Part shown: positions 6,746-12,361 of the stretch, piece by piece
Layout: each line of letters opens with the position of its first letter
Position numbering within the stretch: position 1 is the stretch's first letter
Source of the DNA: Betaproteobacteria bacterium UBA6910
GTDB lineage: Bacteria > Pseudomonadota > Gammaproteobacteria > Burkholderiales > UBA6910
Assembly (NCBI GenBank): GCA_002451065.1
Contig: DKBC01000042.1
Coordinates: 1-12,361, forward strand
Direction of reading: 5' to 3'
DNA: 12,361 nt
Notes under the pieces: generated by a model
What the model saw: the letters and a program-made list of their open reading frames with translations, nothing else
Databases searched by the model: none
Told to the model about the DNA's origin: nothing
Made by a program: the position numbers and the translations under genes

Positions 6746-6774
6746 TTGTAATAAAAATTCACAGGTGCTATAAA
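6746..6774 (+). promoter_or_regulatory. Sigma-70-like promoter for the AcoR-type regulator gene
   Basis: TTGTAA (6746-6751), a 17-bp spacer, then TATAAA (6769-6774), in one of the few AT-rich stretches of the window. The start would be near 6781, about 98 nt before the chosen ATG at 6879. The -35 overlaps the arm of the second dyad, so the regulator could repress or otherwise influence its own synthesis. Confidence 0.55.
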
Positions 6775-6878
6775 GCGCGCTGATCCAAAGAATAACAATA
6801 TTGACAAGGGCCCTGGCCGGAAAATTCACCAAGGGCTCGGAATGGATGCTGGAGAGCAGCGGAGGAGGGCACCGCCCC

Positions 6879-8861
6879 ATGAAGGACACCGTCGTCAATG
6901 CGGCTGGCCAGGCGCGTCTAGCCCGCGATCTGTTTTTCCGTCGCGGCGAACTTCCTGAAGGACTGTTGCGCGATGCCATCGAGCGCTCCTGGCAGCGTTG
7001 CGCCGGCGAGGGCGTCGATCCCTCGGCGAAAGGTCGGCCCGAACCCCTGGGGCAGCGGGCCCTCAAGGATGCGTGGGAGAGAAATCAACTGCTGCTGGCC
7101 CAGGCGAAGCCCATTGTCGATGACCTCTATCTCCAGATCGCGGAGACGGAGAGCCTGGTCGTGCTCACGGATCCGCGTGGTTTGATCCTTTACTCCTGCG
7201 GAGACCCGGCGTTCATGTCCAAGGCGGAGCGGGTGGCGCTGCGGCCCGGAGTCTCCTGGGCGGAGGCGGAGCGGGGCACCAACGCCATTGGCACCGCGGC
7301 AGTCGAGCGCTCCCCGGTGCTGGTTCATGGTCCGGAGCATTTCCTGGACCGCAACGGTTTCCTGACGTGTTCGGCGGCGCCCATCTTCGATCCCAAGGGC
7401 GACCTCGCGGGCGTTCTCGATATCTCGGGAGATCACCGGGGCTACCAGAAGCATACTCTGGCCCTGGTGCGCATGTCGGCCCAGATGATCGAGAACCGCA
7501 TGATCTTCGAGCGCCATGGGGGCGAGTTGATGGTGCATCTCCACACGCGTCGCGACTATCTGGGCACGCTATGCGAGGGCATCATCGCATTTTCGGACAG
7601 CGGGCAGTTTCTTGCCGCCAATCGCTGCGCGGCGCTGCAACTGGGCTTGTCCCGGGAGCGGATGGCGCAGTTCAGTTTGCAAGGGCTCTTGGGGTTGCCG
7701 CTGGAAGCGGCGCTGGAGAGGGCGGCGCGGGCGAGCCACGAGCCGGTGGCGCTGATTGCCCACGGCGACGGCGAAGTCCACGCCCGTTTCCACGCCGGTG
7801 TCAATCTATCTTTCCGGCGCCTGCACGCGGTGCCGTCGTCGCCCCTTGCGGCTGAGCAAAAACCGCCGGCTGCCCGGGGCTGTGCGCTGCTCCAGTTTGG
7901 CGCGCTGGAATCCCTGAGCTTGGGCGATGCGCGGATGAAGTCCGTCATCGAGAAGGCGCGCCTGGTGCTGGGACGCGACATCCCGATCCTGGTGGAAGGA
8001 GAATCCGGCTCCGGCAAGGAGCTGTTCGCTTCCGCCTTTCACCGCAGCGGGCCGCGCCGCGAGGGGCCCTTTGTCGCTGTCAACTGCGCCGCGATTCCCG
8101 AAGGGCTGATCGAGTCGGAGCTGTTCGGCTACGAGGAGGGCGCGTTTACCGGGGCCCGCCGCAAGGGCGTTCCGGGCAAGATCTTCCAGGCCGACGGTGG
8201 CACGTTGTTTCTGGATGAAATCGGCGACATGCCCCTCAACCTCCAGAGCCGGCTGCTACGCGTGTTGCAGGAGCGGTCCGTGACTCCCCTCGGCGCCACC
8301 AGGGCCCGGGCGGTGAACATATTCCTGATTTGCGCCACTCACCGCCGTCTTAAAGAGGAGGTGGCAAAGGGCAGCTTCCGCGAGGACTTGTACTACCGCC
8401 TCAACGGTATCCGGTTTTCCCTTCCGCCCCTGCGGGAGCGCACCGACCTGGATGAACTGGTGAGCCTCATGCTGGAAACCGAGAGCGGCGGTCACCCGGC
8501 GCCCCTGATTGCGCCCGAGGTGATGGCTTTGTTCCGCGGCTACCGCTGGCCGGGCAACCTGCGGCAATTGAACAACGTGATTCGCGCCTCCCTCGCGCTG
8601 GTGGGTGACGGCCCGGTTGTCACCCGCGCCCACCTTCCGGAGGATTTCCTGGAGGAGGTGGCCCATCTCGAGGCCGCGCAGTCTCCGCCGCCCCCGTCGG
8701 CGGCAACGCTTCACGCACTTCCGCTGGGGGGCGATCTCGAAACCCTGGAGATCATGGCGATCCAGCGCGCGCTCGACGCCGCCGAGGGCAACGTCTCCGC
8801 CGCCGCGCGCCAGCTCGGCATCAGCCGCAACACGCTCTACCGCAAGCTCGGCCGCATGTAG
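6879..8861 (+). CDS. AcoR-type sigma-54-dependent transcriptional activator
   Basis: A 660-residue protein. ATG 6879 is chosen because GGAGGAGGG lies at 6861-6869 and the protein then begins as relatives do; in-frame ATGs at 6801 and 6846 have poorer ribosome sites. Domains seen: an N-terminal region with ERSWQRC; a GAF-like sensor at ~60-195 (SLVVLTDPRGLIL, GTNAIGTAAVE, FLTCSAAPIFDP); a PAS-like stretch at ~225-310; an AAA+ domain with Walker A GESGSGKE (374-381), GAFTGA (421-426), Walker B FLDE (E447) and FREDLYYRLN; and a C-terminal Fis-type HTH (NVSAAARQLGISRNTLYRK). GAF-containing activators of this kind (AcoR and relatives) respond to small effectors and often control alcohol or acetoin oxidation genes. 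It is divergent from pedF, and a consensus -24/-12 promoter lies in the shared region, so control of pedF, and probably of the porin, is likely. The effector is unknown. Confidence 0.93.
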   Translation: MKDTVVNAAGQARLARDLFFRRGELPEGLLRDAIERSWQRCAGEGVDPSAKGRPEPLGQRALKDAWERNQLLLAQAKPIVDDLYLQIAETESLVVLTDPRGLILYSCGDPAFMSKAERVALRPGVSWAEAERGTNAIGTAAVERSPVLVHGPEHFLDRNGFLTCSAAPIFDPKGDLAGVLDISGDHRGYQKHTLALVRMSAQMIENRMIFERHGGELMVHLHTRRDYLGTLCEGIIAFSDSGQFLAANRCAALQLGLSRERMAQFSLQGLLGLPLEAALERAARASHEPVALIAHGDGEVHARFHAGVNLSFRRLHAVPSSPLAAEQKPPAARGCALLQFGALESLSLGDARMKSVIEKARLVLGRDIPILVEGESGSGKELFASAFHRSGPRREGPFVAVNCAAIPEGLIESELFGYEEGAFTGARRKGVPGKIFQADGGTLFLDEIGDMPLNLQSRLLRVLQERSVTPLGATRARAVNIFLICATHRRLKEEVAKGSFREDLYYRLNGIRFSLPPLRERTDLDELVSLMLETESGGHPAPLIAPEVMALFRGYRWPGNLRQLNNVIRASLALVGDGPVVTRAHLPEDFLEEVAHLEAAQSPPPPSAATLHALPLGGDLETLEIMAIQRALDAAEGNVSAAARQLGISRNTLYRKLGRM

Positions 8862-8938
8862 CGGCCGCGTGGGGTTGCCGGCTCCGTCGCTTTCCGCGGC
8901 GGCGGCCATCTCCGCCGGTCAGCAAGATTCGGCGATCC

Positions 8939-8990
8939 ATCCGTCACTGTCACCGCGGGCTCGGGTTGCCCGCTGGCGGGAATGACGGAT
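8939..8990. repeat. REP-like extragenic palindrome
   Basis: Outer arms ATCCGTCA (8939-8946) and TGACGGAT (8983-8990) enclose an inner stem GCGGGC (8955-8960) with GCCCGC (8968-8973). The right arm with its flank reads GCGGGAATGACGGAT, the style of extragenic repeats widespread in proteobacteria. Only one copy is in this window, so repeat status is inferred from motif style. Confidence 0.45.
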
Positions 8991-9031
8991 TCATCCAGCC
9001 GCATCCCGCACCCCGCTCGTCCCAAAGCGCC

Positions 9032-9058
9032 AAAAAAAGAGCGGCCCGCAGGCCGCTC
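9032..9058 (-). terminator. Intrinsic terminator of the porin gene
   Basis: On the minus strand, an 8-bp perfect stem GAGCGGCC / GGCCGCTC with a 4-nt loop (9039-9058) is followed by seven T (9038-9032). It lies about 120 bp beyond the porin stop codon. Confidence 0.88.
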
Positions 9059-9178
9059 AATCAGCTGGAGGTTTCGGGGTCCTTTGCAAACCCCGTTACA
9101 CATGGAGGGAGTGCCCGGCAGGTCCTCCTCGCCTGCCGATTCGGGAGGCGGCTTTCGCCCCCTCCCGTCCCGCGCGGA

Positions 9179-10456
9179 TCAGAAGAACACGATGGCGCCG
9201 ACGGCGAAGGTCTTGGCTTTCTGCTCGCAGCCGAAATTAGCGATCGGATTGCAGAGCTGGGCCTCCTGCTTGCTGTCCACGTATTCCGCGATCAGCGACA
9301 GGCCCGGCATCAGATCGTACTTGCCCTGGATGACCCAGCTCTTGGTCTTGCTGACCAGGTTGGGAGCCGTGGGCACGAAGCCTGTGAGAGCGCCGGCGTC
9401 AACCCCGGTGGCGTCCAAATTGCTCTCCCCGTAGCTGGCACCGAGCTGGAGATCGGTGTTGGGGATTTTAAAAGTGAGCTGAGCCAGGTAGCCGTCGGAA
9501 TCCCGCTTGTTGCCGGCGGCGTCGTGGCCATTGGCGAACTGGATGGCCTCACCCAGGCCCTGGCCCCAGAAATAGACCAGCATGGCATCGAAGCCCCCGA
9601 AGCCCAGCTTGCCGCCCACCTCATAGCCGTCGCCCTTGACCTTCTGGCCTGGCGTAAACACGGTGCCGGTGAAGTCCTGCTTCGCCTCCTGGTGGGCCAG
9701 GCTGCCCCAGAGCTTGCCCTTGAGCTGGGCGTTGAACTCCCATTGGGCCAAGCCTTGGTAACCCGGAGTGTCGAAGATGCCGCCGCCGCCGATGTTGAGA
9801 CCGCCCACGCCTCCGGTGTTGCGGGGTTGGAACAACCCGATGGACGCGTTGAAGCCGTTCCAAGTCGGGGTGGTGTAGGTGACCTGGGGCTGGAATTCCG
9901 AGTAGATGTAGCCCGACCCGATCATGCCCAGGGTGGTGTTGATGGCGCCCTGGAAGCCGGCGCCGGTGCCCACCGACAGCAGGGTCATGTCATTCAGGAT
10001 GGCGTTGGACTGGAACAGGCCGATGTCCCGGCCAAGCTTGAAGGAGCCCCAGTTCTTGGAGCCGAACTGCACGTACACCGTCCGCACGTCGGGAGTGGTG
10101 CCCGTGTTGTTGATGCCGTTGGCGGCAGACGTGCCCGGCCACAGGCCGACCACCGCCTTGAGGTCCAGGCCCTTGGCCGAGGTTTCGGCGCTGAAGTTGA
10201 GGTAGCCCGGCAGCAGGCCGTTCTGGATGCCGGTGAAGTCCTCGTTCTGCAGTCCGCAGACCGGAAGCGTCGCCCCGATCACCGGCGCGCCAGCCCCGGA
10301 TTTGTCGCAGCTCGTGTCCGTGTAAAAGGCGTTTACCGAACCGCCGACGTTGAGCTTCCAGGTGCCCGCGGTGAATTCCAAAGCATGGGCGGACGACATC
10401 CCTGCCAGGGCGCCGGCCACCGCCAGTGCCAGGCGCGTTTTGTTGTGTTTCCTCAT
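9179..10456 (-). CDS. Gram-negative outer-membrane porin
   Basis: A 425-residue protein starting at ATG 10456 after a near-perfect SD, AAGGAGG at 10461-10467 (4-nt spacing, tight). The signal peptide (MRKHNKTRLALAVAGALAG..., cleavage after SAHA) precedes alternating beta-strands. Porin signatures include LNVGGSVNAFYTD at the start, VYVQFGSKNWGSFKLGRDIG in the middle and a terminal strand AVGAIVFF ending in phenylalanine, as expected for insertion by the BAM machinery. Glycine-rich loops (GGVGGLNIGGGGIFD) and two cysteine pairs (CDKSGAGAP...C near the N-terminus, CNPIANFGC near the C-terminus) are visible; loop disulfides are possible. It is a trimeric-porin-like protein for small solutes. It has its own full-consensus sigma-54 promoter and its own terminator, so it is a single-gene unit, and it probably serves uptake of the alcohol substrate (inference). 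The family level is sure, the substrate is not. Confidence 0.92.
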   Translation of the reverse strand: MRKHNKTRLALAVAGALAGMSSAHALEFTAGTWKLNVGGSVNAFYTDTSCDKSGAGAPVIGATLPVCGLQNEDFTGIQNGLLPGYLNFSAETSAKGLDLKAVVGLWPGTSAANGINNTGTTPDVRTVYVQFGSKNWGSFKLGRDIGLFQSNAILNDMTLLSVGTGAGFQGAINTTLGMIGSGYIYSEFQPQVTYTTPTWNGFNASIGLFQPRNTGGVGGLNIGGGGIFDTPGYQGLAQWEFNAQLKGKLWGSLAHQEAKQDFTGTVFTPGQKVKGDGYEVGGKLGFGGFDAMLVYFWGQGLGEAIQFANGHDAAGNKRDSDGYLAQLTFKIPNTDLQLGASYGESNLDATGVDAGALTGFVPTAPNLVSKTKSWVIQGKYDLMPGLSLIAEYVDSKQEAQLCNPIANFGCEQKAKTFAVGAIVFF

Positions 10457-10499
10457 GTGACCTCCTTAGGATTGATAGAGACGAAATGCAAAGCGCTTT

Positions 10500-10515
10500 A
10501 CACGTCGTGACGTGT
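10500..10515. promoter_or_regulatory. Perfect palindrome at the predicted 5' end of the porin mRNA
   Basis: ACACGTC-GT-GACGTGT has 7-bp arms and a 2-bp spacer. It sits directly next to the start site predicted from the -24/-12 element (about 10516). It could be an operator that blocks the promoter, or a 5' stem-loop in the mRNA that affects stability. Function is unproven. Confidence 0.4.
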
Positions 10516-10527
10516 GCCAGCACATCT

Positions 10528-10542
10528 GCAATTCCCGTGCCA
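10528..10542 (-). promoter_or_regulatory. Sigma-54 (-24/-12) promoter of the porin gene
   Basis: On the minus strand: TGGCAC (10542-10537), GGGAA, TTGC (10531-10528), then A. This matches TGGCAC-R-N4-TTGCW at every fixed position, as does the pedF promoter. The predicted start is near 10516 and the 5' UTR is about 60 nt. No IHF consensus was seen upstream, unlike at pedF. Confidence 0.88.
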
Positions 10543-10689
10543 TGACAGGAGGTTGCGCCGCTTTCTTGTGCTGGAGTGTCCGTTGGCGCAGCGCGCGCCC
10601 GCTTTTCGAAGGTTTTGGCGGTCTTGCCGGCTTGGGAGAGCGTCTTGAAAGGAGCCGCGGCCGCCCTCGGCGCAGGCGGTAAAAGAAGG

Positions 10690-10710
10690 GTTGCTGCAAA
10701 AGGGAGCAAC
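10690..10710. promoter_or_regulatory. Weak candidate activator site upstream of the porin promoter
   Basis: GTTGCT (10690-10695) and AGCAAC (10705-10710) form a dyad about 150-165 bp upstream of the porin -24 element. It shares GTTGC/GCAAC half-sites with the dyad at 6712, but the spacing is 5 bp wider, so binding by the same protein in the same way is uncertain. Confidence 0.3.
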
Positions 10711-10770
10711 TGCTCCAGGACGCGACGGCGGGTTTGTGCGCCGGGAGTGAAGGTCGGCGACCTGAGCGCC

Positions 10771-10797
10771 AAAAAAAGGACCGGCCGTAGCCGGTCC
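10771..10797 (-). terminator. Intrinsic terminator of the PQQ dehydrogenase gene
   Basis: On the minus strand, the 8-bp perfect stem GGACCGGC / GCCGGTCC with a 4-nt loop (10778-10797) is followed by seven T (10777-10771). It lies about 50 bp past the dehydrogenase stop. It isolates the porin from read-through and supports separate transcription of the two genes. Confidence 0.9.
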
Positions 10798-10848
10798 CTC
10801 AGTTTCACTCCAAAGGAGAGGAAAAAGCCTTTTGTGCGCTGCGTGCGA

Positions 10849-12361
10849 TTACTTCACGAGCTTGAACACCCAGAGCATGCCGCCCTGCTCCAGGAAGTTC
10901 ACGCGCTTGGCCACATCGCCGCCCCAGAGGGGAACCGCGCCGCCCCAGCCGGACGCGACCGCGATGTACTGCTCGCCGCCTTCTTCCCAGGTGATCGGGG
11001 GCGCCACCACGCCGGAACCGGTCTGGAAACTCCACAGCTCCTTGCCGTTCTTGGCGTCCAAAGCCTTGAGGTGGCCTTCGGGGGTGCCGTAGAACACCAG
11101 GCCGCCCTTGGTGGTCATGGCGCCGCCCCAGAGGGGAGCGTAGTTCTTGGCTTCCCAGACGACCTTACCGGATTTCGGGTCCACCGCCCGCAGGACGCCT
11201 ATGTAGTCTTCGTTAAGCGGCTTGATGGTGAAGCCGGCGCCCAGGTAGGCCGCGCCCTTCTTGTAGGCGACGGGCTCGTTCCAGATATCCATGCCCCACT
11301 CGTTGGCCGGGACATAGAACAGGCCGGTGTCCGGGCTGTAGGCCATGGGCTGCTGGTTCTTGCCGCCCAGGAAGGAGGGCGCGGCGAACACCACCGCGCC
11401 CTTCTTGCCGTCGGCGCCCTTGGTGGGATCCCCGGGCCGGTTGTCGTCGACGTACTTGGGACGGCCCGTGGCGAGGTCGATGCCCGTGGCCCAGGTGATC
11501 TTGTTGACGAAGGGGAAGGCGTTGACCAGCTTGCCGGTCTTGGCGTCGTTGACGTAGAAGAAGCCGTTGCGGTCCGCCTTGCCGCCCAGGACTTTGCCGT
11601 CGGACTTGAAGGTCACGAACTCGTTGACGCCATCGAAGTCCCAGCCGTCGTGGGGCGTGCTCTGGTAGTGCCAGACGATCTGTCCGGAGTCCGGATTGAT
11701 GGCCACGGTGGACGACGAGTAGAGGTTGTCGCCCGGGCGCAGGTGGCTGTTCCACGGCGCCGGGTTACCGGTCCCCATGTAGATCAGGTTGGTGTCGGGA
11801 TCGTAGGTGGCGTTGTTCCAGGTGGCGGCGCCGCCGGTCTTCCACAGGTCGCCCGGCCAACTGGCATTGGTCTTGCCGCTGATGCCGTTATCTTTGCCGC
11901 CCTTGGTGCCCATGTAGCCCTCCACCGTGGGCCGGGACCACACCAGCTTGCCGGTCTTGGCGTCCCGGGCGTCCACGCGGCCGACGATGCCGAACTCGCC
12001 GCCGGAGACGCCGGTGATCACCATGCCTTTGACGATGAGGGGCGCGGCCGTGTAGGAGTAGCCGGCGGCGTAATCATCCAGCTTCTCTTTCCACACCACC
12101 TTGCCCGTCTCCTGGTCCAGGGCCACCAGCTGGGCATCCAGAGTGCCGAAGATGACCAGGTTGTCGTAGAGGGCGGCGCCGCGGTTCACCACGTCGCAGC
12201 AGGGCATGATGCCGTCGGGCAGGCGGTGCTCGTATTTCCAGAGCTTCTTGCCGGTCTTGGAATCCAGGGCAAAGATCCGGGAATAGGAGGCGGTCACAAA
12301 GATCTTGCCGTTGTGGACCAGGGGCTGGGACTCCTGTCCGCGCTGTTTCTCGCCGCCGAAG
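10849..12361 (-). CDS. pedH: PQQ-dependent alcohol dehydrogenase, lanthanide-type (PedH/ExaF-like), N-terminus outside window
   Basis: About 503 C-terminal residues are visible; the frame is open to the right edge, starting [19 protein letters not shown]. Family members are about 600 residues, so roughly 100 N-terminal residues, including the signal peptide, are missing. Eight-bladed quinoprotein tryptophan-docking motifs repeat ([48 protein letters not shown]). The vicinal disulfide CC is in MPCCDVVN. Metal and PQQ ligands are recognisable: Glu in GGEFGIVG, Asn in GTGNPAPWN, and the catalytic Asp (codon 11638-11640) in [11 protein letters not shown]. The residue two after the catalytic Asp is also Asp (codon 11632-11634); calcium enzymes have Ala (MxaF) or Ser (ExaA) there, whereas lanthanide enzymes (XoxF, ExaF, PedH) have Asp. 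Segments such as [10 protein letters not shown] and [19 protein letters not shown] match PedH-type alcohol dehydrogenases better than methanol dehydrogenases. It oxidises alcohols in the periplasm, probably passing electrons to the PedF-type cytochrome. Its promoter lies outside the window. Confidence 0.95.
   Translation of the reverse strand, partial: FGGEKQRGQESQPLVHNGKIFVTASYSRIFALDSKTGKKLWKYEHRLPDGIMPCCDVVNRGAALYDNLVIFGTLDAQLVALDQETGKVVWKEKLDDYAAGYSYTAAPLIVKGMVITGVSGGEFGIVGRVDARDAKTGKLVWSRPTVEGYMGTKGGKDNGISGKTNASWPGDLWKTGGAATWNNATYDPDTNLIYMGTGNPAPWNSHLRPGDNLYSSSTVAINPDSGQIVWHYQSTPHDGWDFDGVNEFVTFKSDGKVLGGKADRNGFFYVNDAKTGKLVNAFPFVNKITWATGIDLATGRPKYVDDNRPGDPTKGADGKKGAVVFAAPSFLGGKNQQPMAYSPDTGLFYVPANEWGMDIWNEPVAYKKGAAYLGAGFTIKPLNEDYIGVLRAVDPKSGKVVWEAKNYAPLWGGAMTTKGGLVFYGTPEGHLKALDAKNGKELWSFQTGSGVVAPPITWEEGGEQYIAVASGWGGAVPLWGGDVAKRVNFLEQGGMLWVFKLVK

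Larger units (their letters stand above)
8862..9178. other. Intergenic region between convergent regulator and porin genes
   Basis: A 317-bp gap with no supportable gene. It holds a REP-like inverted repeat (8939-8990) and the porin terminator (9032-9058). No obvious T-tailed terminator for the regulator was seen on the plus strand; the palindrome may serve. Confidence 0.6.
10457..10848. other. Intergenic region upstream of the porin and downstream of the dehydrogenase
   Basis: A 392-bp gap without a supportable gene. From right to left it holds the dehydrogenase terminator, a GTTGCT/AGCAAC dyad, the porin sigma-54 promoter and a palindrome at the predicted porin mRNA 5' end. ORFs that cross it on either strand are shadows of the porin gene or unsupported. 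Confidence 0.6.

Noticed and set aside
6801..6878. Earlier starts (6801, 6846) for the AcoR-type regulator
   Set aside because: Poor ribosome sites compared with GGAGGAGGG before 6879, and the extra residues are not typical of the family; not fully excluded.
8966..10510. 514-codon plus-strand ORF opposite the porin
   Set aside because: Shadow of the porin gene; it also crosses the porin terminator, promoter and signal-peptide region, and has no recognisable domain.
10849..12361. Methanol dehydrogenase MxaF or calcium-type ethanol dehydrogenase ExaA
   Set aside because: The residue two after the catalytic Asp is Asp, not Ala or Ser, and several segments follow the PedH/ExaF pattern.
1..12361. 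CRISPR array, tRNA, rRNA, insertion sequence or prophage genes
   Set aside because: No regularly spaced repeats, cloverleaf sequence, transposase, integrase or paired terminal repeats were seen on either strand.

Overview
This GC-rich window comes from a Gram-negative proteobacterium. The porin, TonB-dependent receptor, periplasmic cytochrome c and sigma-54 control together point to Pseudomonadota, most likely a beta- or gamma-proteobacterium; no marker here fixes the genus. It reads as an alcohol-oxidation locus centred on a PQQ-dependent alcohol dehydrogenase of the PedH/ExaF type, whose visible active site carries the extra aspartate typical of lanthanide-dependent enzymes. No mobile element, tRNA, rRNA or CRISPR was seen.

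Layout, left to right. (1) 1-822 (+): C-terminal part of a sigma-54 enhancer-binding protein, cut by the window edge. (2) 939-3326 (+): TonB-dependent outer-membrane receptor behind a short, hairpin-rich leader. (3) 3591-6497 (-): four genes, transcribed pedF-type cytochrome c, quinoprotein-associated periplasmic binding protein, YVTN beta-propeller protein, cytochrome b561. A hairpin terminator after the second gene splits them into two pairs. (4) 6879-8861 (+): AcoR-type sigma-54 activator, divergent from the cytochrome c gene. (5) 9179-10456 (-): outer-membrane porin. (6) 10849 to the right edge (-): the PQQ dehydrogenase, lacking its N-terminus in this window.

The regulatory layout is unusually readable. 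Two full-consensus sigma-54 (-24/-12) promoters are present, one before the pedF-type gene and one before the porin. The divergent 381-bp region between the activator and pedF holds, in order, the -24/-12 element, an exact IHF-consensus site, a 16-bp perfect dyad that is a good activator-site candidate, and a sigma-70-like promoter for the activator gene.

Inferred working model: the porin lets small alcohols into the periplasm; the dehydrogenase oxidises them with PQQ and a lanthanide; electrons pass to the PedF-type cytochrome c; the binding protein and beta-propeller are accessory factors commonly found with such enzymes; cytochrome b561 is a candidate membrane electron carrier. The TonB receptor, which has an EF-hand-like acidic loop, is a candidate metal or metallophore importer. 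That last link is a hypothesis only.
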